From contig NZ_JACJVR010000032.1 in assembly GCF_014212175.1 (NCBI RefSeq), positions 62,001 through 126,000 of the forward strand: 64,000 nucleotides of DNA, read 5' to 3'. This DNA is from Cohnella xylanilytica. Lineage in GTDB: Bacteria; Bacillota; Bacilli; Paenibacillales; Paenibacillaceae. Shown here in pieces: positions 6,603-14,634 of the stretch (the stretch's first letter is position 1; every line of letters begins with the position of its first letter). Below the pieces are notes generated by a model. It did not search any database and was not told where the DNA came from. It saw only the letters and a program-made list of their open reading frames with translations. The position numbers and the translations under genes were made by a program.

Positions 6603-8498
6603 TTAGCGGTTGAGCAGGCTTCCCACGTACCTCATCAGCTCGTTCGAGCAGACGGGGCAGTACCCGTGCTCGTCGATGAGCCGCTTCGTCACCTCGTTGA
6701 TCCGCTTGAGCTGGTTCTCGTCCGGCGTCTTCGTCGAAGTCGTGATCTTGACGATGTCCTTGAGATCGGCGAACAGCTTCTTCTCGATCGCTTCGCGAAG
6801 CCGCTCGTGCGTGCTGTAATCGAACTTCTTGCCCTTGCGGGAATAAGCCGAGATGCGGATGAGAATCTCCTCGCGGAACGCCTTCTTCGCGTTCTCGGAG
6901 ACGCCGATCTGCTCCTCGATCGAGCGCATCAGCCTCTCGTCGGGGTCCATCTCTTCCCCCGTGAGGGGATCTTTGATTTTCGCCCAGTTGCAGTAGGCTT
7001 CGATGTTGTCCAGGTAGTTCTCGAACAGCGTGCGGGCCGACTCCTCGAACGAATAGACGAACGCCTTCTGGACTTCCTTCTTGGCCAGGTTGTCGTATTC
7101 CTTCCGCGCCACCGAGATGAAGTTCAAGTACTTCTCCCGCTCCTCCTTCGTGATCGAAGGGTGCTGATCGAGGCCGTCCTTGAGGGCGCGCAGGACGTCG
7201 AGCGCGTTGATGCAGGGGAGGTCGTGCTTGATGAGCGCGCTGGAGATCCGGTTGATGACGTAGCGAGGGTCGATGCCGGACATCCCTTCTTCGGAGTATT
7301 CGTTCTGAAGCTCCTTCAAGTCGGCTTCCTTGAAGCCTTCCACCTCTTCGCCGTCGTACAGCCGCATCTTCTTGACCAGATCCATCCCCTGCTTCTTCGA
7401 TTCCTTGAGCCGGGTCAGAATCGAGAAGATGGCCGCGGAACGCAGGGCGTGGGGCGCGATATGGACATGCTTCATGTCGGACTGGCCGATCAGCTTGGCG
7501 TAAATCTTCTCTTCGTCCGTCACCTTGAGGTTGTAAGGGACCGGCATGACGATCATCCGCGACTGCAGCGCCTCGTTCTTCTTGTTGGAGATGAACGCCT
7601 TGTACTCCGATTCGTTCGTATGGGCGACGATCAGCTCGTCGGCGCTGATGAGCGCGAACCGGCCCGCCTTGAAGTTGCCCTCCTGCGTCAGGGAGAGCAG
7701 GTTCCAGAGGAACTTCTCGTCGCACTTGAGCATCTCCTGGAATTCCATCAGGCCGCGGTTCGCCTTGTTCAGCTCGCCGTCGAAGCGATAGGCGCGCGGA
7801 TCCGACTCCGAGCCGTATTCGGTGATCGTCGAGAAGTCGATGCTGCCCGTCAGGTCGGCGATGTCCTGCGACTTCGGGTCGGACGGGCTGAACGTGCCGA
7901 TCCCGATCCGGTTCTCTTCCGAGATGAGGACGCGCTCCACCGGCACCTGCTCGATGTCTCCGCCGAATTCGGTGCGAAGCCGCATCTGGCAGGAGGGGCA
8001 CAGATTGCCCTCGATGCGCACGTTCAGCTCCCTCTCCACGTCCGAGCGCAGCTCGTTCGGGATGAGGTGGAGCGGCTCCTCGTGCATCGGGCAGCCCTGG
8101 ATCGCGTAGACCGCGCCGCGCTCCGTGCGCGAGAATTGCTCCATCCCTTTTTTGAGCATCGTCACGATCGTCGACTTGCCCCCGCTGACCGGTCCCATCA
8201 GCAGGAGGATCCGCTTGCGGACGTCGAGCCGGCGGGCGGCGGAATGGAAGTATTCCTCCACCAGCTTCTCCATCGTCCGGTCCAGGCCGTAGATCTCCCT
8301 CTCGAAAAACTTGTATCGTTTGTGACCACCGATCTCCTCCACGCCGTGCGAGACGATCATGTCATATACCCGGGCATGCGCGGTCATCGCCGGAGCCGGA
8401 TCGCGGCGCAGCAAATCGATGTAATCCCTGAAAGTCCCGGACCATGTCAGCTTCTCGCTCTCGGTCCGATACTCGGCGAGACGTCTGAATATATCCAT
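6603..8498 (-). CDS. prkA: PrkA family serine protein kinase / AAA ATPase
   Basis: 631 residues, the full family length. The N-terminal AAA-like domain has the Walker A loop GPVSGGKST at 102-110 and the family motifs CPMHEEPLHLIP and NLCPSCQ. The C-terminal PrkA kinase-like domain ends in YCPVCSNELMRYVG, a cysteine pair that may bind metal. PrkA (YeaG in enterobacteria) acts in sporulation and stress, in B. subtilis in the mother cell under sigma E. The ATG has a GAGGAGG site. The usual partner yhbH is not seen next to it; spoVR is 5.7 kb away. Confidence 0.97.
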   Translation of the reverse strand: MDIFRRLAEYRTESEKLTWSGTFRDYIDLLRRDPAPAMTAHARVYDMIVSHGVEEIGGHKRYKFFEREIYGLDRTMEKLVEEYFHSAARRLDVRKRILLLMGPVSGGKSTIVTMLKKGMEQFSRTERGAVYAIQGCPMHEEPLHLIPNELRSDVERELNVRIEGNLCPSCQMRLRTEFGGDIEQVPVERVLISEENRIGIGTFSPSDPKSQDIADLTGSIDFSTITEYGSESDPRAYRFDGELNKANRGLMEFQEMLKCDEKFLWNLLSLTQEGNFKAGRFALISADELIVAHTNESEYKAFISNKKNEALQSRMIVMPVPYNLKVTDEEKIYAKLIGQSDMKHVHIAPHALRSAAIFSILTRLKESKKQGMDLVKKMRLYDGEEVEGFKEADLKELQNEYSEEGMSGIDPRYVINRISSALIKHDLPCINALDVLRALKDGLDQHPSITKEEREKYLNFISVARKEYDNLAKKEVQKAFVYSFEESARTLFENYLDNIEAYCNWAKIKDPLTGEEMDPDERLMRSIEEQIGVSENAKKAFREEILIRISAYSRKGKKFDYSTHERLREAIEKKLFADLKDIVKITTSTKTPDENQLKRINEVTKRLIDEHGYCPVCSNELMRYVGSLLNR

Positions 8499-8644
8499 GC
8501 CGCTACCTCCTCACCTAGTCCCTCCGTTACGAAACGTATTACATAACTATGCGGTTGGAAGGACGAAATTGCTCCGAAAAGCGATGAAAACGACAGGGGA
8601 CGTCCACCCTCCCGCCCTCGAATGCCTTGAAATCCGCGCCGCTC

Positions 8645-8672
8645 TTACGCTTCGCTCCGATCGTGCTATAAT
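8645..8672 (+). promoter_or_regulatory. Sigma-A-type promoter of the DUF2161 gene
   Basis: TTACGC, 16 bases, TATAAT, about 40 bases before the GTG start. The -10 is a perfect match and the -35 is partial. Confidence 0.6.
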
Positions 8673-8714
8673 TTTCATGAGATGTTGCCAAGAGCAAGCA
8701 GGAGGATAGATGAC

Positions 8715-9572
8715 GTGGCCGTCAAGCATGAGACAGACCTGTACCCGCCGATCAAAGCGTACTTCGCGAGCCGGGGATACGAGGTACGCGCCGAGGTGCG
8801 CGGCTGCGACCTCGTCGCCCTCCGCCCGGACGAGGAGATGCCCGTCATCGTCGAGATGAAGAAGACGTTCACGCTCCCGCTGCTTCTGCAGGGAGTCGAC
8901 CGCCAGCGCACCGGGGCGGCGGTCTGGCTCGCGGTCGAGCGGAACCGGACGAAGAAGGGCGCGCACAACCAGCGCTTCCCCGAGCTGGCCGCCTTGTGCG
9001 GGCGGCTCGGGCTGGGCTTGATGACCGTCACCTTCTATAAGACGAAGGAGCCGGTCATCGAGGTGTGGCGCGAGCCGGCCGCGGTAAGCGGCCGCGCGTA
9101 CGCGCTGTCCGCGGGCGCCGCCGGAAGCGGCGTCGCCGAGGCGGCCGAGGCGGCTTACGCCGCGGGGTACGCCGCCTCGGCGGGCGGGCGCAAGCGCGCG
9201 GGGGCGAAGCCGCTGCTGCGGGAGTTCGCCGCGCGCAGCGGCGACTACAACGTCGGCGGCAGCACGGGCCGCAAGCTGGTAACCGCTTATCGCGAGCGCG
9301 CGATTCAATGCGCGCTGGCGCTCGGGTGCCGCGGGCCGCTCGCGCCGCGCGAGATCCAGGCGCTGACCGGCGTTCCGAACGCCGGCGGCCTGCTGCGGGA
9401 CAACCATTACGGCTGGTTCCGCAAGCCGGGACGCGGCCTGTACGAGCTGACGCGCGAAGGCCGCTTAGGTCTGAGGGAGTTCGCGGAAGTGACGGCGGTC
9501 TGGGCGGCGAAGCTGGAATGGGCCTCCGGGTGGGAGGAACGGATACAAGGCGGAGAGGAGGAAGCGAGATGA
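8715..9572 (+). CDS. DUF2161 family putative PD-(D/E)XK phosphodiesterase
   Basis: 285 residues. The N-terminal 60 residues look like a nuclease core: Asp32 (CDLVAL), then Glu47-x-Lys49 (VIVEMKK). An Ala/Gly-rich linker leads to a C-terminal region with a winged-helix look (APREIQALTGVPNAGGLLRDNHYGWF). This is the layout of the DUF2161 family. The GTG at 8715 is chosen because GGAGG lies nine bases upstream; the nearby ATG at 8710 is out of frame. The stop overlaps the next ATG by four bases (ATGA), coupling it to the Rieske protein. Substrate unknown. Confidence 0.8.
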   Translation: MAVKHETDLYPPIKAYFASRGYEVRAEVRGCDLVALRPDEEMPVIVEMKKTFTLPLLLQGVDRQRTGAAVWLAVERNRTKKGAHNQRFPELAALCGRLGLGLMTVTFYKTKEPVIEVWREPAAVSGRAYALSAGAAGSGVAEAAEAAYAAGYAASAGGRKRAGAKPLLREFAARSGDYNVGGSTGRKLVTAYRERAIQCALALGCRGPLAPREIQALTGVPNAGGLLRDNHYGWFRKPGRGLYELTREGRLGLREFAEVTAVWAAKLEWASGWEERIQGGEEEAR

Positions 9573-9874
9573 ACGAAGGCATTCGAATCGGACCGGCCGA
9601 CGCCTACCCCGAGCTGCCGGCCGAAGTCGACGTCGGCGGAACGCCATATTGGCTCGTCCGCCGGGAAGACGGGCGGTACGGCCTGCTGATGGCCGTCTGC
9701 CCCCATGCCGGAGGCGAGGTTCGCCTGCTCGGGGATCATTTTTTTTGCCCGCTTCACTTCTGGACGTTCGACCGGTCGGTCGGAGGCTGCTTGAACAACC
9801 CGGGCGAACGCCTCGTGCGTTTGGACGTCGAGGCGAGGGAAGACGGGCTGTACGCCGTCGGCTCTCCTTACTGA
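9569..9874 (+). CDS. Small Rieske [2Fe-2S] ferredoxin-like protein
   Basis: 101 residues with both Rieske ligand boxes: Cys44-Pro-His46 and Cys60-Pro-Leu-His63, separated by 13 residues. There is no membrane anchor and no catalytic oxygenase domain, so it is a stand-alone soluble electron carrier of the NirD/BphF type. A GGAGAGGAGGAAGCG site lies inside the preceding gene, and the starts overlap (ATGA). Partner oxidoreductase unknown; its coupling to a putative nuclease is unexpected. Confidence 0.88.
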   Translation: MNEGIRIGPADAYPELPAEVDVGGTPYWLVRREDGRYGLLMAVCPHAGGEVRLLGDHFFCPLHFWTFDRSVGGCLNNPGERLVRLDVEAREDGLYAVGSPY

Positions 9875-9929
9875 AGCCGGACGCGGGAGAGAGCCGCCGC
9901 TTGCGGGATGAGACCGCCGGCCCCTCAGG

Positions 9930-11150
9930 CTAACCCCAGCGGGCGAGGAACTCCTCCACCGTGGCGGCCAGCCGCTCGACCCCCGCCCGGATCGTCTTCT
10001 CCTCCGAATGGACGGCGGTCAACCGGATCGTGCCGCGTTCCGGCTCGGCCGCGTAGAAGGCTCCGCCCGGCTGGAACAGCAGGCCGTTCAGCCAGGCGCC
10101 CCGCAGCAGGGCGTCGCCGTCCAGCCCTTCCGGCAGCGACAGCCACAGGTGCATGCCGCCTTGCGGCTCGCGCCAAGACAGGTCGGGCAGCCGAAGGCGG
10201 AGCTGCTCCGCCAGCAAGCCGTTGCGGGCGCGGCAGACGAAGCGCAGCGTCTCGAGAAGGGGCCCGAGCTCGCCGTCCTCCATCCAGGACAAGACGGCGA
10301 GCTGCTCGCGAAGCGGCACCCCGGCCGCGGCTCCCCGGCCCTCCAGCAGCGATTCGCTCCCTTCGGCGGGCAGGCCGCCGAGCGCGAGCCAGCCGAACCG
10401 CAAGCCTCCGATCAAGCCGGGAGGCAGCTCTCCGATCGTCCAGACCGAGCCGGCTTCCAGCAGTTCCTCCGGCACGGCGGGATAAGGCTCCGGCAGAAGC
10501 GCCGCCTGCCGGTCGTCGAGCAGCGCCGGCACGCCGGCTTCCGCGCAGCGCCTCAGCAAGGCGTTGCGCCGCTCTTCGCTCCAGGAGCGGCCTTCGGGAT
10601 CGGTGCAGGCCGGAGCCGCGTAGACGAGCCGCGGCTGAAGCTGGGCGAGCGAATGGTCCAGCTCCTCCGGCAGCATGCCGTACCGGTCGCCGGCCACCGG
10701 GTGGGGAACGACCCCGGCTTTGCGGAACGTCTGAAGCGCCGATCGGCTCGTCGGCGACTCCACGAGAACCGCGTCCCCCGGCTGCAGCCAGAGGCGGGCG
10801 ACGCGTTCCAGAGCGGCGTCGGCTCCCGCGGCGACGACGAATTCGGGCCGCCGCGAAGCTGCCGCCCCCGCCGACGCGGCCGACGCGGCTCCTCCCGCCG
10901 CTCTCCCTGCCCCCGTCCCCCCCGTTGTTCCATCGGCCTCCGTCGTCCCTGCCGCCTCCGGAGCCGACAGCCGCAGCAGGCCGGCTTCGGCCAGAAGCTC
11001 GCGAAGGCGCGCGGTCTCCGCGGGACCCGCCTTCCCCCTCCCGGAAGATTCGGCCGGCGCATCGGCTTCGGCCAGCCTGCTCTCCCAATCCGCGGCGGCC
11101 AGCAGCCCTTCCTTCGGCCAGCCGCCCATCCAATTGATGATTTCGCCCAT
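9930..11150 (-). CDS. Aminotransferase class I/II-like protein lacking the PLP lysine
   Basis: 406 residues with the fold type I aminotransferase layout (similar to the C-terminal domain of MocR proteins). Recognisable landmarks are YAAPACTDPEG (usually NPTG), PALLDDRQAAL and GGLRFGW. Where the family has SK-x4-PGLR the sequence is GELPPGLIGGLRFGW, so the Schiff-base lysine is replaced by proline (about residue 244). No other lysine occurs between 144 and the C-terminus except one near 388. The NPTG asparagine is Asp. Residues 62-100 are a Gly/Ala/Thr-rich insertion. A CAAGGAGGG site supports the start. It is probably not a classical transaminase. Confidence 0.75.
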   Translation of the reverse strand: MGEIINWMGGWPKEGLLAAADWESRLAEADAPAESSGRGKAGPAETARLRELLAEAGLLRLSAPEAAGTTEADGTTGGTGAGRAAGGAASAASAGAAASRRPEFVVAAGADAALERVARLWLQPGDAVLVESPTSRSALQTFRKAGVVPHPVAGDRYGMLPEELDHSLAQLQPRLVYAAPACTDPEGRSWSEERRNALLRRCAEAGVPALLDDRQAALLPEPYPAVPEELLEAGSVWTIGELPPGLIGGLRFGWLALGGLPAEGSESLLEGRGAAAGVPLREQLAVLSWMEDGELGPLLETLRFVCRARNGLLAEQLRLRLPDLSWREPQGGMHLWLSLPEGLDGDALLRGAWLNGLLFQPGGAFYAAEPERGTIRLTAVHSEEKTIRAGVERLAATVEEFLARWG

Positions 11151-11286
11151 CGCGCGCCCTCCTTGTCAGCTAAGCGGATGCGACTTCGGTCCCGTTACCA
11201 TTCTATGCCGGCCATTCGCAACATTTTGCGTTTTCTTTTTGGCGGGGGTTGGTTATAATAAAGGAAGTTAATCGGAGGTGTGGAAG

Positions 11287-11397
11287 ATGTTTCTGGGATT
11301 GAGCGATAAATTTTGGATTGTCATTCTTGTCTTCGCCATGATCCTGACGGCTATTCTGACCGCGGCTTATAACGACGACAAGACCAAGGGATTGTAA
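11287..11397 (+). CDS. 36-residue single-helix membrane protein
   Basis: MFLGLSDKFW, then one hydrophobic helix (IVILVFAMILTAILTAA), then a charged tail YNDDKTKGL. It has a strong CGGAGGTG site ten bases before the ATG, and a terminator about 60 bases after the stop. Length and composition fit a small membrane protein; I do not recognise the family. Confidence 0.7.
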   Translation: MFLGLSDKFWIVILVFAMILTAILTAAYNDDKTKGL

Positions 11398-11457
11398 GGA
11401 ATATCGGGGGGGACGGCGAACCCGGTCGGGCTTCGCCTCTCGCGCCAAGAATGAATC

Positions 11458-11504
11458 AAAGCACCGGCTCTGCCCGTCGCGGACGGGAGAATCGGTGCTT
11501 TTTT
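11458..11504. terminator. Bidirectional terminator
   Basis: AAAGCACCG pairs with CGGTGCTTT around an inner CCCGTC/GACGGG stem, with six T on the plus strand. It serves the 36-residue protein gene and the convergent AbrB-like gene. Confidence 0.8.
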
Positions 11505-11536
11505 GCGCGCGAACGAGGCGCCGGCGCCTTCGCTTA

Positions 11537-11782
11537 TTAGAGCATTCCTTGCATCTCGCCCATGCAAGAAGCGCATACGTAACGTTCTTTGAATTCGCTG
11601 ACGCCTTCCATCGAAGAACAGAACACGCAGCGGGGGCGATAACGCTCCAAAATGATATGGTCACCCTGCACCAAAATTTCGACAGGATCTCCTTCATTCA
11701 TTTGGTACCTTTTGCGCAAGGATTTCGGCAGCACGATGCGGCCGAGTTGATCCACTTTACGAACGACTCCAGCAGGTTTCAA
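11537..11782 (-). CDS. AbrB/SpoVT-type transition-state regulator with C-terminal Cys4 motif
   Basis: 81 residues from a TTG start. The N-terminus MKPAGVVRKVDQLGRIVLPKS aligns residue for residue with AbrB (MKSTGIVRKVDELGRVV), and GGGAGG lies seven bases before the TTG, so the ATG five codons upstream is unlikely to be the start. Residues 1-50 form the swapped-hairpin DNA-binding domain. The C-terminus has CVFC and CASC, a CxxC-x15-CxxC pattern that suggests a zinc knuckle and differs from classical AbrB. AbrB proteins repress post-exponential genes. Targets here are unknown. Confidence 0.88.
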   Translation of the reverse strand: MKPAGVVRKVDQLGRIVLPKSLRKRYQMNEGDPVEILVQGDHIILERYRPRCVFCSSMEGVSEFKERYVCASCMGEMQGML

Positions 11783-11957
11783 CGCAGTTCCTCCCATTCG
11801 TTTCCGGTAATCTAAGCTAGTGTAACCTGAAACCTTAGCCTTTTTTTACTTTCGATAGTGAGCCTTTATTTCCTTCTTTAGACGTATTTTGCTTAGAATT
11901 GTACAATATTTCGACATAAAATGCGAAAAATAGTCGAAATTCTACGCTTTTCCGACA

Positions 11958-12425
11958 TCAGCCCTCCAGGCCGGGAAACCCGGTCTGGCGAAGCGCTTCG
12001 AAGACGACGATCGCCGCGGAATTGGCCAGGTTCAGCGAACGGACCTTGTCGGTCATCGGGATTCTCATCCCCGTATCCGGGTTGGCGTCCAGCAGCTCCT
12101 GCGGCAGCCCTTTCGTCTCTTTGCCGAACACGAAGAAGTCCCCGTCCCGGAATTGATAGTCGCAGTAACGCTTGCTGACGCGGGTGCTCGCGAAGAAGAA
12201 GCGCCCTTCGGGATGCTTGTCCCGGACTTCCTGGAAGGAATCGTAATACGAGATGTTGACGGCGTACCAATAGTCCAGCCCGGCCCGCTTCAGCACCCTG
12301 TCGTCCGTGGAGAAGCCGAGAGGGCGGACGAGGTGAAGATGCGTTCCCGTCGCGGCGCACGTCCGGGCGATGTTGCCCGTGTTCGCCGGAATTTCCGGTT
12401 CGACCAGCACGATGTGAAATGCCAT
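11958..12425 (-). CDS. trmL: tRNA (cytidine(34)-2'-O)-methyltransferase
   Basis: 155 residues, the usual length of TrmL/YibK, a compact SPOUT methyltransferase. Landmarks are the start MAFHIVLVEPEIPANTGNIAR, FGKETKGLP and the SAM-binding trefoil knot segment MTDKVRSLNLANSAAIVVFE. It methylates the wobble ribose of tRNA-Leu isoacceptors. An AAGGAGG site lies 12 bases upstream of the chosen ATG. Confidence 0.95.
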   Translation of the reverse strand: MAFHIVLVEPEIPANTGNIARTCAATGTHLHLVRPLGFSTDDRVLKRAGLDYWYAVNISYYDSFQEVRDKHPEGRFFFASTRVSKRYCDYQFRDGDFFVFGKETKGLPQELLDANPDTGMRIPMTDKVRSLNLANSAAIVVFEALRQTGFPGLEG

Positions 12426-12511
12426 TGGGGTATGCTGCCTCCTTATTCGGAACGTTGCGTTTGCCTTTAACCTTTGATTATCCCCGATAGGGATTCGAAA
12501 GGAAGCGTTCA

Positions 12512-12537
12512 AACAAAAACCGCGGCCTAAGCCGCGA
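12512..12537 (-). terminator. Intrinsic terminator of serC
   Basis: On the minus strand CGCGGC-TTAG-GCCGCG followed by GTTTTTG. It lies beyond the serC stop. Confidence 0.75.
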
Positions 12538-12593
12538 TTTCGGTTGGACGATCCTCGTCATCTTTGCTTCCTTCCGCTCGTTCCTCTATCCGA

Positions 12594-13682
12594 TTAGCCG
12601 TTGCGGCGCTTGAAGTCGTTCATGAAGTCGACCAGAGCCTTGACGCTGGCGAGCGGAACGGCGTTGTAGATCGACGCCCGCAGGCCGCCGACGCTGCGAT
12701 GTCCCTTCAGCCCGACGAAGCCTTGCGCTTCCGATTCCTTCGCGAATTGCTTCTCCAGCTCTTCGCTGCCGAGCCGGAACGTGACGTTCATGATCGAGCG
12801 GCTGCCTTCCTGGGCGACTCCGCGGTAGAAGCCGTCGCTGCCGTCGATGGCGGCGTACAGCAGGCCGGCCTTCTCCTTGTTGATCTTCTCGATGGCCGCG
12901 GCTCCGCCTTGGGCCTTGACCCAGTTCAGAACGAGGTTCGTCATGTAAATGGCGAACGTCGGCGGGGTGTTGTAGAGCGAATCGTTCTTCGCATGCGTGG
13001 AGTACCGCAGCATCGTCGGGACCGTCAGGGAAGGGGTGCCGATCAGATCCTCGCGGATGATGACGATCGTCACGCCGGAAGGACCGAGGTTCTTCTGGGC
13101 TCCGGCATAAATAAGGCCGAATTGGGAAATGTTTAGCGGGCGGCACAAAATATCGCTGGACATGTCGGCCACGAGCGGCACCGAACCCGTCTCCGGGTAC
13201 TCGGCCCATTGCGTGCCTTCGATCGTCTCGTTGGACGTGAGGTGCAGGTAGGCGGATTCCGGAGCGATCTTCAGCTCGGCCGCGGACGGAATGCGCGTGA
13301 ACTTATCCGCTTCGGAAGAGGCGGCGATCGCCGTCTCGCCGAACAGCTTCGCTTCCTGGATCGCCTTCGTCGCCCAACTGCCCGTGGAGACATACGAGGC
13401 GACTTTGCCGGGCTGCAGCAGGTTCATCGGCACCATCGCGAATTGCGTGCTGGCTCCGCCTTGGATGAACAGCACCTTGTAATTGTTCGGAATGCCGAGC
13501 AGCTCGCGCAGCAGCTGTTCCGCTTCGTGGTGTACGCCTTCGTAGATGGCGCCGCGGTGCGACATCTCCATCAAGGACATGCCGGAGCCCTTGTACTCGA
13601 CGAATTGCTCCTGCGCCTGTTCCAGCACCTCAAGCGGCAGCGCGGCCGGTCCCGCGTTGAAATTGTAAGCCCGATTGCTCAT
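12594..13682 (-). CDS. serC: Phosphoserine aminotransferase
   Basis: 362 residues, matching the family length. The N-terminus MSNRAYNFNAGPAALP and the PLP-lysine segment GAQKNLGPSG are diagnostic. SerC converts 3-phosphohydroxypyruvate and glutamate into phosphoserine in serine biosynthesis. The ATG at 13682 is preferred, with AAGGTGG upstream; an in-frame ATG nine codons earlier is possible. serA and serB are not in the window. Confidence 0.97.
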   Translation of the reverse strand: MSNRAYNFNAGPAALPLEVLEQAQEQFVEYKGSGMSLMEMSHRGAIYEGVHHEAEQLLRELLGIPNNYKVLFIQGGASTQFAMVPMNLLQPGKVASYVSTGSWATKAIQEAKLFGETAIAASSEADKFTRIPSAAELKIAPESAYLHLTSNETIEGTQWAEYPETGSVPLVADMSSDILCRPLNISQFGLIYAGAQKNLGPSGVTIVIIREDLIGTPSLTVPTMLRYSTHAKNDSLYNTPPTFAIYMTNLVLNWVKAQGGAAAIEKINKEKAGLLYAAIDGSDGFYRGVAQEGSRSIMNVTFRLGSEELEKQFAKESEAQGFVGLKGHRSVGGLRASIYNAVPLASVKALVDFMNDFKRRNG

Positions 13683-13718
13683 TCCATTTCCCACCTTGTG
13701 CATATTCATGATAGGCTT

Positions 13719-13748
13719 ATCATATCAAAGCGCCATAGGGACAAGCAA
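13719..13748 (-). promoter_or_regulatory. Probable serC promoter
   Basis: TTGCTT, 18 bases, TATGAT on the minus strand, about 37 bases before the serC start. Confidence 0.5.
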
Positions 13749-13809
13749 CCGTCTAAACGTCCGAAATGATGTCGATTATAAGAAATTCCGAACGAAAGCG
13801 GTGCGCAAA

Positions 13810-14529
13810 ATGGAGAATCTTCGTCTTTATCTCGGAATCGCGTTGTCGAACGAGGCGGAAAAGAGGCTGGCTTCACTGTCGGAACGGCTGGCGCGCGACC
13901 TGGTCTTCCGGTCCTGGACCCATCCGTCCGATTACCATATGACGCTCCACTTCCTCGGCGACACCCCCTCGTCGCGGGTCGACTCCGTCGCCGAGGCGGC
14001 GCGGGCCGCCGCGGCGAACGCGGCGCCGCTGGCGCTCGAGCTGGGCGAGCCCGGCACGTTCGGCTCTCCCGCGGCGCCGCGCATCCTCTGGTGCGGCGTC
14101 CGGGAGCCGGGCGCCGCCGCCAGCGGTGCGGGCCTGTCCGCGCTGGCGGCGCTGCAGGCCGAGCTCGGGCGGCGTCTCGCCGCCTCCTCCGGCTTCGTGC
14201 CGGAGGAGCGTCCGTTCCGCGCGCATATTACGCTCGCGCGCGGAGGCGGCCCGGGCAGCGGGGATTCCGCCTCCCTCCGGGCCGCCTGGTCCCGCGCCGT
14301 GCAGGCGCTCGGCTCCCGCGGCGACGGAACCGCGCAGCCTCTCGCGCCTGACAGCGGCGACGGCCATAACGTCCAGCCGCCCGCTACCGCCAGCGGCGAA
14401 GACAGCGGCCGAGCCCTCGTTGACGGCCCCGCCGGCTTCTGGACATCGAGCGGAATCACGCTGTACCGCTCGCACCTCGGCCGGCGCCCCAGCTACGAGC
14501 GCATCGCCGAATTCCCCTTCGGGCTCTAA
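13810..14529 (+). CDS. thpR: RNA 2',3'-cyclic phosphodiesterase
   Basis: 239 residues of the 2H phosphoesterase (LigT/ThpR) family. The two catalytic HxTx motifs are His43-Met-Thr-Leu (HMTLHFLG) and His139-Ile-Thr-Leu (HITLARG). The protein is longer than typical ThpR (about 180-190) because of a Gly/Ser/Ala-rich insertion between roughly 148 and 215. The final strand ends YRSHLGRRPSYERIAEFP. The ATG has only a weak upstream site; an open frame continues upstream but lacks homology. Confidence 0.9.
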   Translation: MENLRLYLGIALSNEAEKRLASLSERLARDLVFRSWTHPSDYHMTLHFLGDTPSSRVDSVAEAARAAAANAAPLALELGEPGTFGSPAAPRILWCGVREPGAAASGAGLSALAALQAELGRRLAASSGFVPEERPFRAHITLARGGGPGSGDSASLRAAWSRAVQALGSRGDGTAQPLAPDSGDGHNVQPPATASGEDSGRALVDGPAGFWTSSGITLYRSHLGRRPSYERIAEFPFGL

Positions 14530-14634
14530 CGGCGGCCCTGAGACTTGCTCGAACATTTTTGCCGCTGCCCGTACTGCCCTTGCGCGGTGCCCTTTCCGTG
14601 CAGAAGGAATCCTCTTCCGTCTTCGCCGTCCCAT

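Noticed and set aside
9908-11137. Long Arg/Pro/Ala-rich frames opposite and beside the aminotransferase-like gene
   Set aside because: GC-rich shadow frames; the minus-strand frame 9930-11150 alone has aminotransferase motifs and a ribosome binding site.
11798-11957. Promoter of the AbrB-like gene
   Set aside because: A/T-rich with several partial matches such as GTTACACT, but no pair with acceptable spacing could be defended.
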